A stretch of 64,000 nt of DNA from Heliopora coerulea (Eukaryota; Cnidaria; Anthozoa; Scleralcyonacea; Helioporidae): contig JASJOG010000162.1 of NCBI GenBank assembly GCA_030142905.1, positions 458,001-522,000 of the forward strand. Reading direction: 5' to 3'. Shown piece by piece: positions 8,948 through 20,601 of the stretch. A model generated the notes under the pieces. It saw nothing but the letters and a program-made list of their open reading frames with translations, made no database searches and was not told the origin of the DNA. Every line of letters begins with the position of its first letter. Positions within the stretch are counted from its first letter, which is position 1. Position numbers and translations under genes: made by a program.

Positions 8948-11928
8948 CATGGACGGCGGAGGGAATTTTCAAGTGGGGGGCTAACGCTAAAAGTGACATA
9001 TCTCCATAAACATTTAGTATAATAGCTTTTAAATGCAATTCTCACTAAGTTTAAAATTCCACTGTAGCTAAACAAAGATACAAAATTTCAATGCCTTTTA
9101 TCTTCATTGAACATTTCAAGAGAAAACAGCAAATTTTTAGTAAATATTAAAACACTATTGTGCACCATGGCATGAAATATAGCCCAACAATCTTTTTTCA
9201 TGGCTTAAAGTCATCAATTGTAAATGTTCCAAACTTCCTTCGACGATTTTCGTTCAGCGGCACAAATGAATTAGCTACAGAAACTAAGCATAATCGGTCC
9301 AATCTCTCTTTATGAGTGTTTAAAATCCAGAGATGGTTAAATCGTGCTTGTAACATGTTCGATCGCTGCCAGGTTTTAATTCTTCGAGCTGTTGAGAAAG
9401 ATCTCCCTCCCGTCGAACTAGTAGCAGAATTAACTTGGATCAATTTGCAGACAGTAATGACGTTGTGAATAAGCAGTTGTTCGTGTGGCTGGAGCATTTT
9501 GACGGCTGTCAAAATGTCTTGGAAACAGTGCGATTCAGTTTCTTTCATGAGAACTCGAAACGTGCATAACTGAGCTGATAAAGAATTGACATCGACATCG
9601 GTAGTAAATTTCAAAGCAAACTCCTCCAATTCCTTGGAAGTGTCCTCTCCCTTTACAGCTTTGAGAAGAAGATTCTCTAAACTGACATACACTTTAAAGG
9701 CTGGCTGATCAAAACGATCCTTTATAGAAAAAATTAAATGATCAATTGCTTCGAAGTAGATCATCCTGTAGTGGTCACGGGCTGTTTGTGGATACGTTGG
9801 CGCTGCAATCCCAACCTCATAGCGTGCTGGTGCACGTCGTTTTCTTGGAAGAGCTGGCTCTGCAATGACAGGATAGTTTTTTACCTTAATGAGGACTACA
9901 TCATAAAAGGCATCAAATGACTCTTCATTTCTTATGCTTTGTAATGTTTTTGCTGTAAGATCGGCGAGATGCTGACCTGCAGAAGCAGAAAGACTTGGAG
10001 ATTGAAGCGATTTTGAAAGGTTATCTGTGTGAGCAAAAAGGCGTGCGCTCAGATTGAGACCAAAGAAGAAATCAAATGTCTTCATTTGGCCATCACAGCC
10101 AAGTATTCGCGCTCTGACACAGGGCTCAGCCCTCATTTCAAGACTAACTTTCCAAACTTCAAGAAGTGAAGAATAATTCGCTAGTATGCGGTCGTAGCAT
10201 GCTGCCGTTACCGTCCACCTTGTGGGACAAAGTTTTAGGATTTCAGCTGGCTTTTCATCTTCAGAATCTTCCTCTTCAATGTTGTCTTCCACACTACCAA
10301 GAATTGTTTCTCGTTTGGGAGAAAACTTAATAAGAGTCACCAGTTCCTTGGCAGTACTCATAGTGTCAGATAGCAACTTACAATCTTTCACCACACTTTT
10401 TACGCCCAAACTTAAGGAACGTGCATGACAGTGAGTAATGAAAGCTTTAGATTGCAGAGCTAAAATTTGCTGTGCAGTTCCTGATTTTTTTCCAAGCATA
10501 TTGCCAGCGCCGTCATAACACTGGCCTCAGCATTCATTCAAAGAAAGCTGCAGTCGTATCAGGGCATCTTTGATTACGGATGTAATCGTGTCAGCTTTTA
10601 TGTCAGGAATCTGGTAAAATCCTATGAAGTCTTCATGAGCTTCAAGGTTCTCACTGATCCATCGAAGGCATATTGTCAATTGTTCATGGTTACTAATGTC
10701 AGTATATTCGTCACAAATCAGCGAAGAGTAGTTATTTCTGATTTCACTTACCAATTCTTTAATTAATTGAGTAGCCATTAAAGAAATAATTTCGTTTTGA
10801 AGTTCATGACTTGTGTACATCCTTTATTTGGCATCCACCCACTTTGCCAAATCGCTAACATCCTTTGCTCGTAATTTCTGCAACTGAGAAAAATTCGACT
10901 CTTTATCACTATTTCCTCGGATTGCTAAACCTTGTCTTGCCAGGTATTGTAGTGATTCAATGATCTTTGCAAAACAACGGTGATTTTGTGCCCTTGTCTT
11001 TTTTGCCGTCTCACTTGTCATATCGATAAGGTCACCATGTGTTTTTGAAATGAATACCTCATAGCCAACAGCAATTCTGAAGCACTCTGATGTTTGATGC
11101 TCTTTAAACTTTGTTAGTGCGTTTTTCCAGTTTGAGAAACCTTTGGATATGAAGGCCTGTTCCATGTTTTGGGCAGTTCTTAAATTGCCTTTCTTGTTTT
11201 GATTAACACAAATGTAACAAAATGCGGAGTCACTCTCTTCATTGTAGTGCAGCCACGGATATTCTTTAAACCAGGAGGCTTGGAATGAACGGCTTTGCTT
11301 CCCAAAATTTGTTTTCGGGAACTGAAGATTACTTGGCTGATTTGGTGTGGCTATAACTTCCTTCAGTACCGCATTTTCTGACAGTGTTCTATCTGTATCC
11401 TTGTTGATGGATTTTCGCTCTACTTGACTGTTATCTTGTTCGAGTTCAATACTATTATCTCCAGAATTTATTGGCCATGACGCGGTTTGTTCCAATTCTA
11501 TATTTCTGGTCGCCGTTTCCTTCCGTTGAACCTTAAAAAATCTTGCGATAGACGATTTCTTGGTTGACATATTGCTGTAAAATTCTCAAACTTTGTAAAC
11601 TTTGTGTTTTTCTCCGGCAATTTTGATTTTCAGCGCAGTTCTATGATCGCAGGCACAGTTGGTGTTCTAATACTTTATTTTATTGAATTATAGTGACTTT
11701 CAGTTTGTGCAACACAAAACATCGCCAGTACGTAACATCTATTAACTTTTTACTGCACAGACTAACGGTACATGAAACGTTTTCTCACACACAGTTTTAT
11801 GTGGTAATCTTATAATTCTGCATGCTTAAATATTTCAGAATACACAAAATTGAAATCAATTTATAAAGTAAGCTCCTGGGAAAAGTGGGGGGCTGAAGCC
11901 CCTAGCCCCCGCGACTCCGCAGTCCCTG
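8948..11928 (-). mobile_element. hAT-type DNA transposon
   Basis: This element is built around a single long transposase frame on the minus strand. The right end read inwards begins CAGGGACTGCGGAG; the left end reads CATGGACGGCGGAG, a plausible degraded partner. Both ends carry AAGTGGGGGGCT. A clear 8-bp target duplication could not be shown, so the outer limits are approximate. A different hAT-type element with the same style of G-rich termini lies at 15908-17632. Confidence 0.7.
9198..11570 (-). pseudogene. hAT transposase (ZMYM/TTF-type), two nonsense codons
   Basis: The 791-codon frame starts at a true ATG (11570) and ends at 9198. It starts MSTKKSSIARFFK, then has the TTF-type zinc finger region (SWFKEYPWLHYNEESDSAFCY then IC) and a DUF4371-like part containing SLICDEYTDIS. 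The CxGQCYDGAGNM segment and PTRWTV follow, and the C terminus has the hAT dimerisation region (NSATSSTGGRSFSTARRIKT). Two in-frame stops break it: TAA at 10824-10826 and TGA at 10527-10529, the latter immediately before GQCYDGAGNM. Both sit in one uninterrupted frame with no frameshift, so each looks like a single C-to-T change and the copy died recently. It is related to the many 'zinc finger MYM-type protein 1-like' transposase copies in animal genomes. Confidence 0.9.
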
Positions 11929-14912
11929 AATAAGCAACATAAACCCTCTCAGTCAGAAACGTTTATATCCGTTTTTGCCAAGATGTTGAACAAATATTTA
12001 CTAAAAGAACTCATAAATCGCACACAATTTTGTTAAAAGCACAGGTCAGAAGTCGCTGCCATTAGTAGAGGGACCCAATAAATTTCAATGCCGACAAATA
12101 TGCTAACGCCATGCTTTTGGGGACACTTTTCGCAAGAACTTCCGCAAGTCAAATGTAATGAGACCAAGCAGTCCAGTTTTATATAGGTCAGCGTGACCGT
12201 GCGTACGACGTTGAAAAGAAGAGAATGTTTTGTGAATTTTTTGACACAAGATGCGTCTTAGACTGCCTTTTTCTGTTTCCGACCCGTCGTGCTTATGCCA
12301 TATTCTGTTTACATTAGTGTATCAACGAAATCATTGTGTTTGCATTGATCGACATTTTGCGTGAAAGATCACGTACCAAACATTATTGAACCAAGCCGTT
12401 GTGGCGGCATTACTGAAGCAACATGCTCGAAAATTGGCTCACATATATTGAAACTTTATGAAGGCAAAGGAAGCTTCATCACGTCCTTTTGGTAAATTTC
12501 TTATCACTATCATTTATCAAGTTATGTTGTAGTGTATTTTGTTTTGCCTGACGCATGTTGTTAAGTAGTATCAATGAAGGGATGAATTTGTAGTTTAGTT
12601 TGCCAAGATGATGTGCTGCTATTTACTCGTGCCGTTGTTATTAAGGCTTTCAAATGACGCTGAAGAAAATCCAGGGCATGTCAAACATGATGAAAACAAG
12701 TTTGGGCATAATGCTGGAAAACAATTCGTGGCGGTGACACTAACTTTACTTGTCTGTAATAAAATTGAATATGTGAACCTTTAGGACAAGTCTGTCATGA
12801 ATACAATATTATTTAATGGCCTTTACAGCTCTATTAAATCTGTCAATTAAGACTTGTTATTACTGACGTACCTGCAATGGTTTCAACTGATAAAAAGAAT
12901 TTATAGCTTACAATACAATGAGTCAGGTTCTACTGCTTTGTTGACGAGAGCTAACAGTGGCCTTTCTGTGTCTCTTAAACAGGTTTTAATAAGGTATTTT
13001 CGAGGTCTTTGTTAAATCAGTAAAGGCCAAAGGTGTACCGTAGAATTTGATTCCAGATAACATCAATCAAGTTTATTCAAATAGTGGTACATTAGCCCCT
13101 TGTTATGTTAATTGTCAGTTTGGTTAACCCCATTGAGGGAACAACGGGTCACATTAAAAGCTGATTCTGGCTAATTCCAGATGATTTAATTAAGCAGAGT
13201 AACGTGCAACAGATTTAAATGGAATGCCTTGTTCATCTGGATATTGTGATTTAAGTTTTGTGGAAGTTGTTGAAAGCTTAGTACAATATGTTAAGGTTCC
13301 TTGTGTGCTCAGGACATAGCTTTACCACTTAAATTAGATAGTATTGCATATCACTTAATAAGGTTATAAAAATGCAGGGTGCATCATCAGTTTCATTCCA
13401 CAGTCCACCACCTTTAAAATGTAGAGATAATGACCCAAGTAAGTCTGACTAATCAAAAGGAGAGAGATCATTTAATAAATGCAATTTTGCCAGAATTGTG
13501 AGATCAAATGATACTGCAGAAGTGGTATAGCAAAGACTGTCATCACCCAGGGACAAGCTTAATTTATGGCACCCCTTTTCCTTCCAATAACGACACGACA
13601 ATTTTCAGAAGTATGATATTGCCATGGCATTTGCAATATTTTTGTACTTTTTCAAGTTTTGTTCAAAAATTCACTCAATGTTTTAATTTGGCACCCTCTG
13701 ATTTTGGTACCCAGGGGCAGCTTCCCCTCCCTGCCCTCCACTGCTCTGCAGAGTAGAGGAGAAACAATTGTCAAGGAGACATGATTATAATGAAACTTGT
13801 ATGTGAAAAAGTAAGTGTAGAGAGCAGAAAAAGAAAGGACTGACAAAGAAAAGTATTTACAAAAAGTTACTTCAACAAAATGAACGTGCTCAATCAAAAG
13901 TAAAAACAAGGCAATCTAAATAGCGTGATAATTCAGCAACTGTAAGAGCCAGGGAGTCATTTGAAAGAAAAGGTTGTTTTCCCAATCTGATCATTGCGAC
14001 AACATGGTTTAGCAAAACCTAGCACAGAGTGAATTAATAGATTTCATATTGTCAGGGCCCTGTTTATATAGTGTACAAATATTTTTTCAAAAATGCACAA
14101 TTTTTTACAGGTAGGCCTCTTCCCTAATTTTAACCACTGGATCCCACATGATAACTAGTGTTTTGAATGTTATTGGAAACCACACAGTTTTCGATCAGAA
14201 AGCTCGTTAATCATGTTTTAAGTTCGCATCTTTAACCAATGATAAAACAGTCTAACCCGACTTTTTAATATCACATCTAGTAAACATGGTTCAACGATAA
14301 CTTTAGCATGATGACTGGATAAAAGTGGTGAAAATAAAAACAAAAAAACTTTCAAACTGTTAAGTCCACTGCGTGCGGGTAGTTCGCACAAGTCGATTAA
14401 ACGATACGCCTCAGACAAGGGCCAGCGAAGTTCTTGAGAGCGAAAACTACTTCAAGTAACCAACTTATAACGAGGAACGTGTTCAAAAATTCTTTCGATG
14501 GAAGTTTGGCTGGTCTTGGTTGAATGGTTTTATGTTTGCACGTTATTTATGCATTGTTGAATGTCGCTTGGAACAGATGTAGATTCAATTCATTGACTGA
14601 TGTTTCACTGATGTAACATCAACAAGTACGACGTATGTATTTATTCTTTGTAGCTTGGGATTACTACTTTCATGATACTAATAATCCAAGCACCTCTTCT
14701 GAGATGTTAGTCTTCAATCCGTGGTCGTTCCAAGGGTTTACTTCTTTCTTTCTATTTCCGGCAATTTCAGCTCGGAAATTTTGCAAAACTTAATCGGTAA
14801 ATCACAGGTGAGATTCAGTGGTTTTCGAAAAGATGATATATTGACGGTGTTTTTAACCTTGCGGCATGTATTTCGCTGACAATATTAGTCTGCAATCTAC
14901 TATGCAATTTGT
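11929..14912. other. 3 kb without a recognised gene
   Basis: I see no coding family, RNA gene or clear transposon end. One stop-free + strand stretch at 12348-12492 ends at a possible donor (TTTTG|GTAAAT at 12491/12492) but carries no motif I recognise. It is presumed intronic or intergenic. Confidence 0.4.
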
Positions 14913-15290
14913 TCAGTAATAGACAGCAATGGGTGCCAGTGTAGGTAGTCGAGGATGACAAGATGCGATAACTTTGGGTGAAGCAACTACCTGAAATATA
15001 CGAAAAGAAACTTCGAAGTTTCGAGCGAAGGCCCTTCGTCAGGAAGTTAGTAGGGTGGGTCGGGAAAACAACATGAGCTTTTATATTGTTGAATACAAAA
15101 GCGATCACGTGATAAAAATAGACCAATAAGATGGATTTGGTAAAAACAAAGTATAAACAAAAAATGTAAATCACATAACAGAATATATTAAGGAGGAAAC
15201 TAGGTTATAATATGCGGATAAACAAGAACAAAATGGAAAAAGTTAGTAACACAGATACAATAAACTAACATCGGGCCTAGACAAATGGAC

Positions 15291-15521
15291 TTAAACATAA
15301 GAAAAACGCTCATTAATACCATGAGGGTGGACGGTGCCGAATTTGGAAATGAGACGCATTTCATGTCTTTTGCGGCTATCATTGCTACCAGAAATGGGAC
15401 AGAAGGCTCGAATTTTCATATCTGAAACACTGTGATTACCAGCATTGAAATGTCTGGCAACAGACTGGTTAGCATCGCCACCAATGACAGCGCGGCGGTG
15501 CTCACCAAACCTTGTCCTCAA
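15291..15521 (-). pseudogene. Inverted copy of PLE GIY-YIG segment
   Basis: The minus strand encodes LRTRFGEHRRAVIGGDANQS and onwards, the same C-terminal GIY-YIG stretch as the forward copy at 15658-15888 with a handful of substitutions. It lacks the upstream cysteine/YIG half, because the duplication stops there. Confidence 0.85.
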
Positions 15522-15549
15522 TCTAAGTATCACCTAAGTGGCACCTAAA

Positions 15550-15888
15550 TCTAAGTATCATATCAAGCACCATTTCAAGTGCACCTCCTCCCATCTCATC
15601 TACTGCATCTCATGCAGTAGATGTGTCATGCTTTACATTGGAGAAACTGGAAGACTTTTGAGGACAAGGTTTGGTGAGCACCGCCGCGGTGTCATTGGTG
15701 GCGATGCTAACCAGCCTGTTGCCAGACATTTCAATGCTGGTAATCACAGTGTTTCAGATATGAAAATTCGAGTCCTCTGTTCCATTTCTGGTAGCAATGA
15801 TAGCCGCAAAAGACATGAAATGCGTCTCACTTCCAAACTCGGCACCGTCCACCCCCATGGTATTAATGAACGTTTTTCTTATGTTTAA
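15550..15888 (+). pseudogene. PLE GIY-YIG endonuclease fragment
   Basis: This is the C-terminal nuclease part of a PLE polyprotein. CISCSRCVMLYIGETGRLLR (paired Cys, then YIG and the arginine helix) is followed by RFGEHRR, ARHFNAGNH and KRHEMRLTSKLGT, ending in TVHPHGINERFSYV at the TAA (15886-15888). The order matches GIY-YIG domains of PLEs of the EN+ type: YIG, R, EH, E, and a C-terminal LGTxxPxGxN. The reverse transcriptase is missing (5' truncation). Confidence 0.9.
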
Positions 15889-15907
15889 GTCCATTTGTCT
15901 AGGCCCG

Positions 15908-17462
15908 CAGTGGCGGCGGAACTGGGGGGCTAGGGGGGCTTTAGCCCCCCAAAAGTAAAAGTGGGGGGCTAAGCCCCCCCAAAATATTTACTGGAAAAAT
16001 ATAAAATTATGAAATAGATAATATAACAGACATTGTGATTCACTGAAGATTTGAGTAAGCAAAAACTGTATTTAAATTGGTTTTTTTTACCTATCTTTCC
16101 CTTTAAATCTGAAGCATTGATAAAAAGTTCACGAGTTAAGATGGTTAATATTGTCTCACATCTCGAAATTTCCAACCGCCATCTTGCATAAATTGAATTC
16201 GTTTATTTGGAGTAAATTCTTCATGTAAAACTGAAACTCAGAGATCTAAGGATAACAACAAGTTTTGTTACCGATCCAAAGCAAACCATAATCCTTCTAA
16301 ACAAATCCACGTGGTGTGAGAAAAAAGTGAAAAAACTGCATGAATATTAAAATAATTTTAATAAAAGTAAATAGTGATCAATGGAGCAGCCAAAATTGTT
16401 TAAGTTCTTTTCACTTCTTCCACGGAAGCGGCAAAAAGGTTAAGAAAACCAAAATTCTGAGTACAGGCAAAACGAAGTATTAACTGTAGAAAGTGAAAGT
16501 GGTCTTACATTTGAATAAATGTTTTCCTTATGCTAATATATCTTGTTAATGATTGTCTGAATGCAAAATTCAAAAAAAAATAGAGAAATAAATAACGTGC
16601 GTTCCTGGCTGCTAGCAAACAAGTTATCATTGAATGTTAGCAAGACCGAATATATGATTATTGGATCTAAGCAAAGAATATCACGCATTGAAACCGACCC
16701 TCGTGTTTCCATTAACGATCAAGTTATCAATCGTGTAGGCAACACCAAAACACTAGGTGTATTCATTGATGAGAATATATCATGGAAAACGCATATTGAA
16801 CATGTTTGCAAAAAAGTCACCAAAGGAATAGGTGTTTTACGGAGAGTAAAGGATGTAATTAGTAAAGAATGTTTGGAAAGGTTATATAAGGCTTTAGTGC
16901 TACCTCATTTGGATTATTGTTCCCTCGTATGGGACAACTGTGCCAACGACCTAAAAACACGGTTGCAAAAACTTCAGAACAAAGCAGTTCGTGTAATCAC
17001 GGGAGACAGTTACTACTCATCAGCAACTAACACCTTGAAGAAATTGGGATGGAATACGTTTCAATGCAGAAGGGATGAACAGTTGTTGTCACTATTTAAC
17101 AAGTGCATGAGTGGAAACTCCCAATTAAGCCACTTATTTCATGTGTTAAATCTGGACTGTTATGATTTGAGAAGTAATAACACTAAATTGCATTTACCCA
17201 AACCGAACACAAATGCCACGAAAAGAACTCTTGGGTATCGAAGTGCCATGATCTGGAACTCCTTCTCTTAAAACAATTACACATCTTATTTTAATAGTCA
17301 AGATCTCTAACTTTTACTATTTTTATTCTTGTACATAGTATTTTAGCTTTAGATATTCCATTTTAATTGTAAATATATTATCTTAATTATTACGTATTTT
17401 ACTACACGGTCCTATGAAAAACAACCCCTTGTTGGATGATCAGGTTACCGTGTCTAAAGATG

Positions 17463-17495
<33 letters not shown>

Positions 17496-17632
17496 ACAAC
17501 CGGGCGCTATTTTTATGTTCGGATGCGCATTAAGAAATGTTTCATAGCTAATACTCCAAACTCAATTAAAATTTTTCTTTGACTTAGCTGAAAATTAGCC
17601 CCCCCAAAATAAATGTTGTTCCGCCGCCCCTG
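15908..17632 (+). mobile_element. hAT-type non-autonomous element, 8-bp TSD
   Basis: The ends are CAGTGGCGGCGGAAC (left) and GTTCCGCCGCCCCTG (right), near-perfect inverted repeats. They are flanked by TAGGCCCG (15900-15907) and TAGGCTCG (17633-17640), an 8-bp duplication with one difference, which is diagnostic of hAT transposition. The uninterrupted PLE arm at about 15270 shows the empty site. Near 16381 an ATG opens MEQPKLFKFFSLLPRKRQK, resembling the start of hAT transposases (short basic leader with FF), then GTTAAG as a possible donor. The rest of the transposase has been replaced by a LINE fragment. Confidence 0.9.
16561..17497 (+). pseudogene. LINE (CR1/L2-like) 3' fragment with (TAAA)n tail
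   Basis: The 236-codon frame (16561-17271) is the C-terminal part of a non-LTR reverse transcriptase. WLLANKLSLNVSKTEYMIIG and TLGVFIDENISWKTHI fit the thumb region of CR1/L2-like LINEs, and YKALVLPHLDYCSLVW and LQKLQNKAVRVITG follow. There is no endonuclease or YxDD core. About 190 bases after the stop the sequence ends in a run of TAAA/AAAT repeats (17465-17497), a typical 3' end for this group. It is a 5'-truncated insertion inside the hAT-type element. Confidence 0.88.
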
Positions 17633-17869
17633 TAGGCTCGATGTTAGTTTACTGTATCTGTGTTACTAACTTTTTCCATTTTGTTCTTGTTTATCCGCAT
17701 ATTATAACCTAGTTTCCTCCTCAATATATTCTGTTATGTGATTTACATGTTTTGTTTATATTTTGTTTTTCCCAAATCCATCTTATTGGTCCATTTTTTA
17801 TCACGTGATCGCTTTTGTATTCAACAATATAAAAGCTCATGTTGTTTTCCCGACCCACCCTACTAACTT

Positions 17870-17908
17870 CCCGACGAAGGGCCTTCGCTCGAAACGTCGA
17901 AGTTTCTT
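17870..17908 (+). ncRNA. Hammerhead-like motif, PLE right arm
   Basis: CCCGACGA, a short hairpin (GGGCCTTCGCTC) and GAAACGTCGAAG follow each other as in a hammerhead core. The inverted partner in the left arm (about 15016-15056, minus strand) has the intact box CTGACGA. Stem II is weak (about 3 pairs). Confidence 0.35.
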
Positions 17909-18393
17909 TTCGTATATTTCAGGTAGTTGCTTCACCCAAAGTTATCGCATCTCAGTAATAGACAGACTGTAATCTACTATGCAGTCTGTTCAGCAATATT
18001 TTCCGATATGTATGACTTTGACCATACTTTATGAGAACCAGTTTGTTCGTTTTATTGCCAATCATTAAATCGAGAGCGCAGTCAGCGATAAAAATACCGT
18101 AGGCAATTAAAACTACATTAATAGTAGTAAACAAACTTAAAATATCGTCCACGAGGTGTTGTATCAGGTTCGAGATCCACAAAAGTGACCACGAATAAAT
18201 TCGGCTCGGTCAGGCTACCAAATCACGTTTCATGTTAGACGCCCCAATAAAATTAAAATTTGTGATTAGAAGGCAGGCTACCTGTGAAAAACAATCGGAG
18301 AAGCAAATTTGGCCATTTGGGCTTTCACAGAAAATGCGGAAAAGGGGGCAGAGAAGTTAGAAACGAGAGAGACAGAAAATAAAAGAAAACCTA

Positions 18394-19018
18394 CACTGGC
18401 GGTCAAAAAGAACTGCTCAAGTTCTATTTCTTGGGTAATGAAGGGTTGTGGCAATGGTTTTTGCTCACTTCTATGGCAAAACAGTGAATTTCAGATAATT
18501 TTAACGTATCTCCCACAATTCTTGATAGAGCTGCAGCCATTTTAAGCAATTTTTATGGGAAAGTCAATATATATTCCTGGTTCCCCAGGAGATTACTTTA
18601 AATTGTTGGTAAAAAAAGAATTTCAAGCAATATGCAAAATCATGGGTCTAAGGCAAAGGATCAGCCTTGAAAATGGAGGGAAAGTTACTCATAACGGGAG
18701 ACTGCTGATGAACTGGGCTGTAGCCAAAGTGTCAGCAATATTTTGAAGAAGCCGAGACTTACTGGAAGTGTTAAAGATTTGAAGATCCCTGGACAAAAAA
18801 AAGGAAAACTACGAAGAGAGAGGACAGAATCATGGTGAGAAAAGCAAGTGAAATCACTCTAAGATGGCACCGGAAAATTAAGCAGAAATGCAGATTGAAC
18901 GTGGCGAGAGTGTCTCTACTTCCACTACCCGACGAAAACTGAGCGAGGCTGGTCCCAACGGCCGCAAACCTAGTTACTATCTGCACCACAAGTGAGCACC
19001 TTTTTTTAACCGCCAGTG
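18394..19018 (+). mobile_element. Tc1/mariner-type deletion derivative
   Basis: The element starts CACTGGCGGTCAAAAAG and ends with the inverted form (TTAACCGCCAGTG), flanked by TA on both sides (18392-18393, 19019-19020). The interior at about 18790-18980 on the + strand still shows pieces of a Tc1 DNA-binding domain in shifting frames, such as REDRIMVRKASE and TRRKLSEAGPNGRKP. The catalytic DDE region is gone. Confidence 0.85.
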
Positions 19019-19049
19019 TATCTCTCTTGTATTTTTCTTCGATATCAGA

Positions 19050-19612
19050 CACTATACGAATCTATACTCGAACCTTCGTGGGATATCGAAAAAGATTCGA
19101 GTTATCGGAGATGGCATCAAATGAGCGGTAATCAGTAAATAAAATTGTGTATTGTCTACATGCTTCGTTACCATTCAAATTGAGTTCGTTTTGGTCAGGT
19201 TTAATAACTACACAATACTTTGCCAACAAAAAACAAAACACATTTTCTGTATACTTAATACCTGAAAGACACTAAAGAACTTGGCACAAACGACAATTAG
19301 ACACTTCAATATGAATGCATGCTGCTCAGTTTGATTCAAAGTAACTTAAATATTCTGAATTATGTTTGACATCGTTGCACTTTATTGACAAACGAAGTTC
19401 GAGTTATCGAGGGAAAATTACAAAGAAAAAAACCTGAAGGGAAAACAATGTCACTTCGAGTTAGCAGGATGTTTGAGTTATCGAGGATTCGAGTTACCAA
19501 GGGTAAAATCACCGTAAAAGAATGAAGCAAATCCAGGGGAAATTTATTTTAGTTCGAGTTAGCGCAAGCTTCGAGTTATTGAGGGGTTCGAGTTGTCGGG
19601 AGTCAACTGTAT
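19050..19612. repeat. MITE-like block of TTCGAGTTATCG repeats
   Basis: Eight dispersed variants of TTCGAGTTATCGAGG lie at about 19097, 19398, 19457, 19471, 19486, 19553, 19570 and 19588. The block ends GTCGGGAGTCAACTGTA. Its reverse complement, TACAGTTGACTCCCGAC, resembles pogo/Tigger-type termini with a TA target. I did not see a matching left terminus, so it is either truncated or bounded differently. Confidence 0.55.
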
Positions 19613-19835
19613 GAAGTAAAACTTGAGCATTGCACAAGTACTAAAAACTGTTGTGGAAGGTCATTGATTGAATTGGGTTTAAGCTGTCGCTTTCAAAAAC
19701 AAAAGCTTTGGCCAAAAGTGGTACGACCTAGGCCGCTTCAGCCGCCCCGTCTTAGCAGGCCTTGGTCAGACAAGTAGAATTCTTTTCCTTTTAATGGCAA
19801 ATAAGACTTATTATAAAAATAAAAACATCACTCAC

Positions 19836-20601
19836 TTGAGTTGGTTTGACCCATCCACGTTACCTTCGGCCTGACTGAACCTTGGACGGTGGTGCAAACT
19901 GTACTTCCCAAGCCACGAAATGCAACATAGAGGACATTCCCACTCCGAGCCATCACATATCTTGGAACTGCTGCGTTTTCATGTGAAACCACCAATTCAC
20001 TCAGCCAATGCTTGTCAGCAAACTTATTAAGGTACCTCTCTGGTTTTTCAAGGTCTTTGCATTCATAAGCAACCCTGCAGCAAAGTAAGGCATGGTTGAT
20101 GTGTACAGGATCCATCAGCTCGGTGTTCGAGATTGCTTCGTAAATATCTGATTTAGACGTGGTTACATTTGTCTCTCTCTTCTCAAAATTTTCTTTGATC
20201 ACGGAAATCCTTCGATCAAAATCTTTCTTTATTTCATCTAAGGAATTCATAAGCATGCCATATTTATCTTTCAGTTGGTTTAGCTTTTTGTGAATGTACT
20301 GCTGAAACTTATCACAAGCACTTCCATCTACTTCCTTGTTGACACTGTCATATTGGCTTCGAAATGCGTCCATCACATTGGAAATAAAATTCCTGGCGTG
20401 TCTCATCGTTTTATCGTGTTTTTCTCTTTCCCCAGACCACACATCCCCGAATTTGTTTTCGTTGATATTTGCTAGGCGCTCCTTGAACGGTTTGATGTAC
20501 TCATCAAATATTCTTTCAAAAATGAAGGGAACAGTCATGTCAGTCGTAACGCTATCTACCGAGTCTTCGTTACTATCGTCGCCTGTCTCTTGTGACGCCA
20601 T
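19836..20601 (-). CDS. First exon of a lipase-class-3-type protein
   Basis: This long open exon starts at an ATG in good context (GAGAAATGG) and encodes about 255 residues. After an acidic leader (ETGDDSNEDS) comes a mostly helical, charged region of about 110 residues (PFKERLANINENKFGDVW through HKKLNQLKDKYGMLMNSL) that looks like coiled coil. From about residue 165, NHALLCCRVAYE, then VPRYVMARSGNVLYVAFRG, match the start of a class 3 lipase fold, where YVAFRGT precedes the lid. The frame ends at a consensus donor, CTCAA|GTGAGT (19836/19835); earlier donors are possible. The nucleophile-elbow exon of the same fold type is at 1099-1346 on the same strand. There is no signal peptide. I do not know the substrate. 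Confidence 0.65.

Larger units (their letters stand above)
14927..17951 (+). mobile_element. Fold-back Penelope-like element with 14-bp TSD
   Basis: TCAGTAATAGACAG at 14913-14926 is repeated at 17952-17965 as target duplication. The PLE is a head-to-head duplicate. The left arm (to about 15521) is an inverted copy of the right arm, which runs from about 15658 to 15907 and resumes at 17633. Each arm carries the PLE 3' region: GIY-YIG domain, then a 3' segment with a GACGAAGGGCCTTCG motif and GAAAC. The right arm is split by a hAT-type element (15908-17632), itself containing a LINE piece. Confidence 0.88.

Noticed and set aside
15538..15549. GTG start of the GIY-YIG ORF as a real start
   Set aside because: The element is 5'-truncated there; the open frame simply begins at the truncation.
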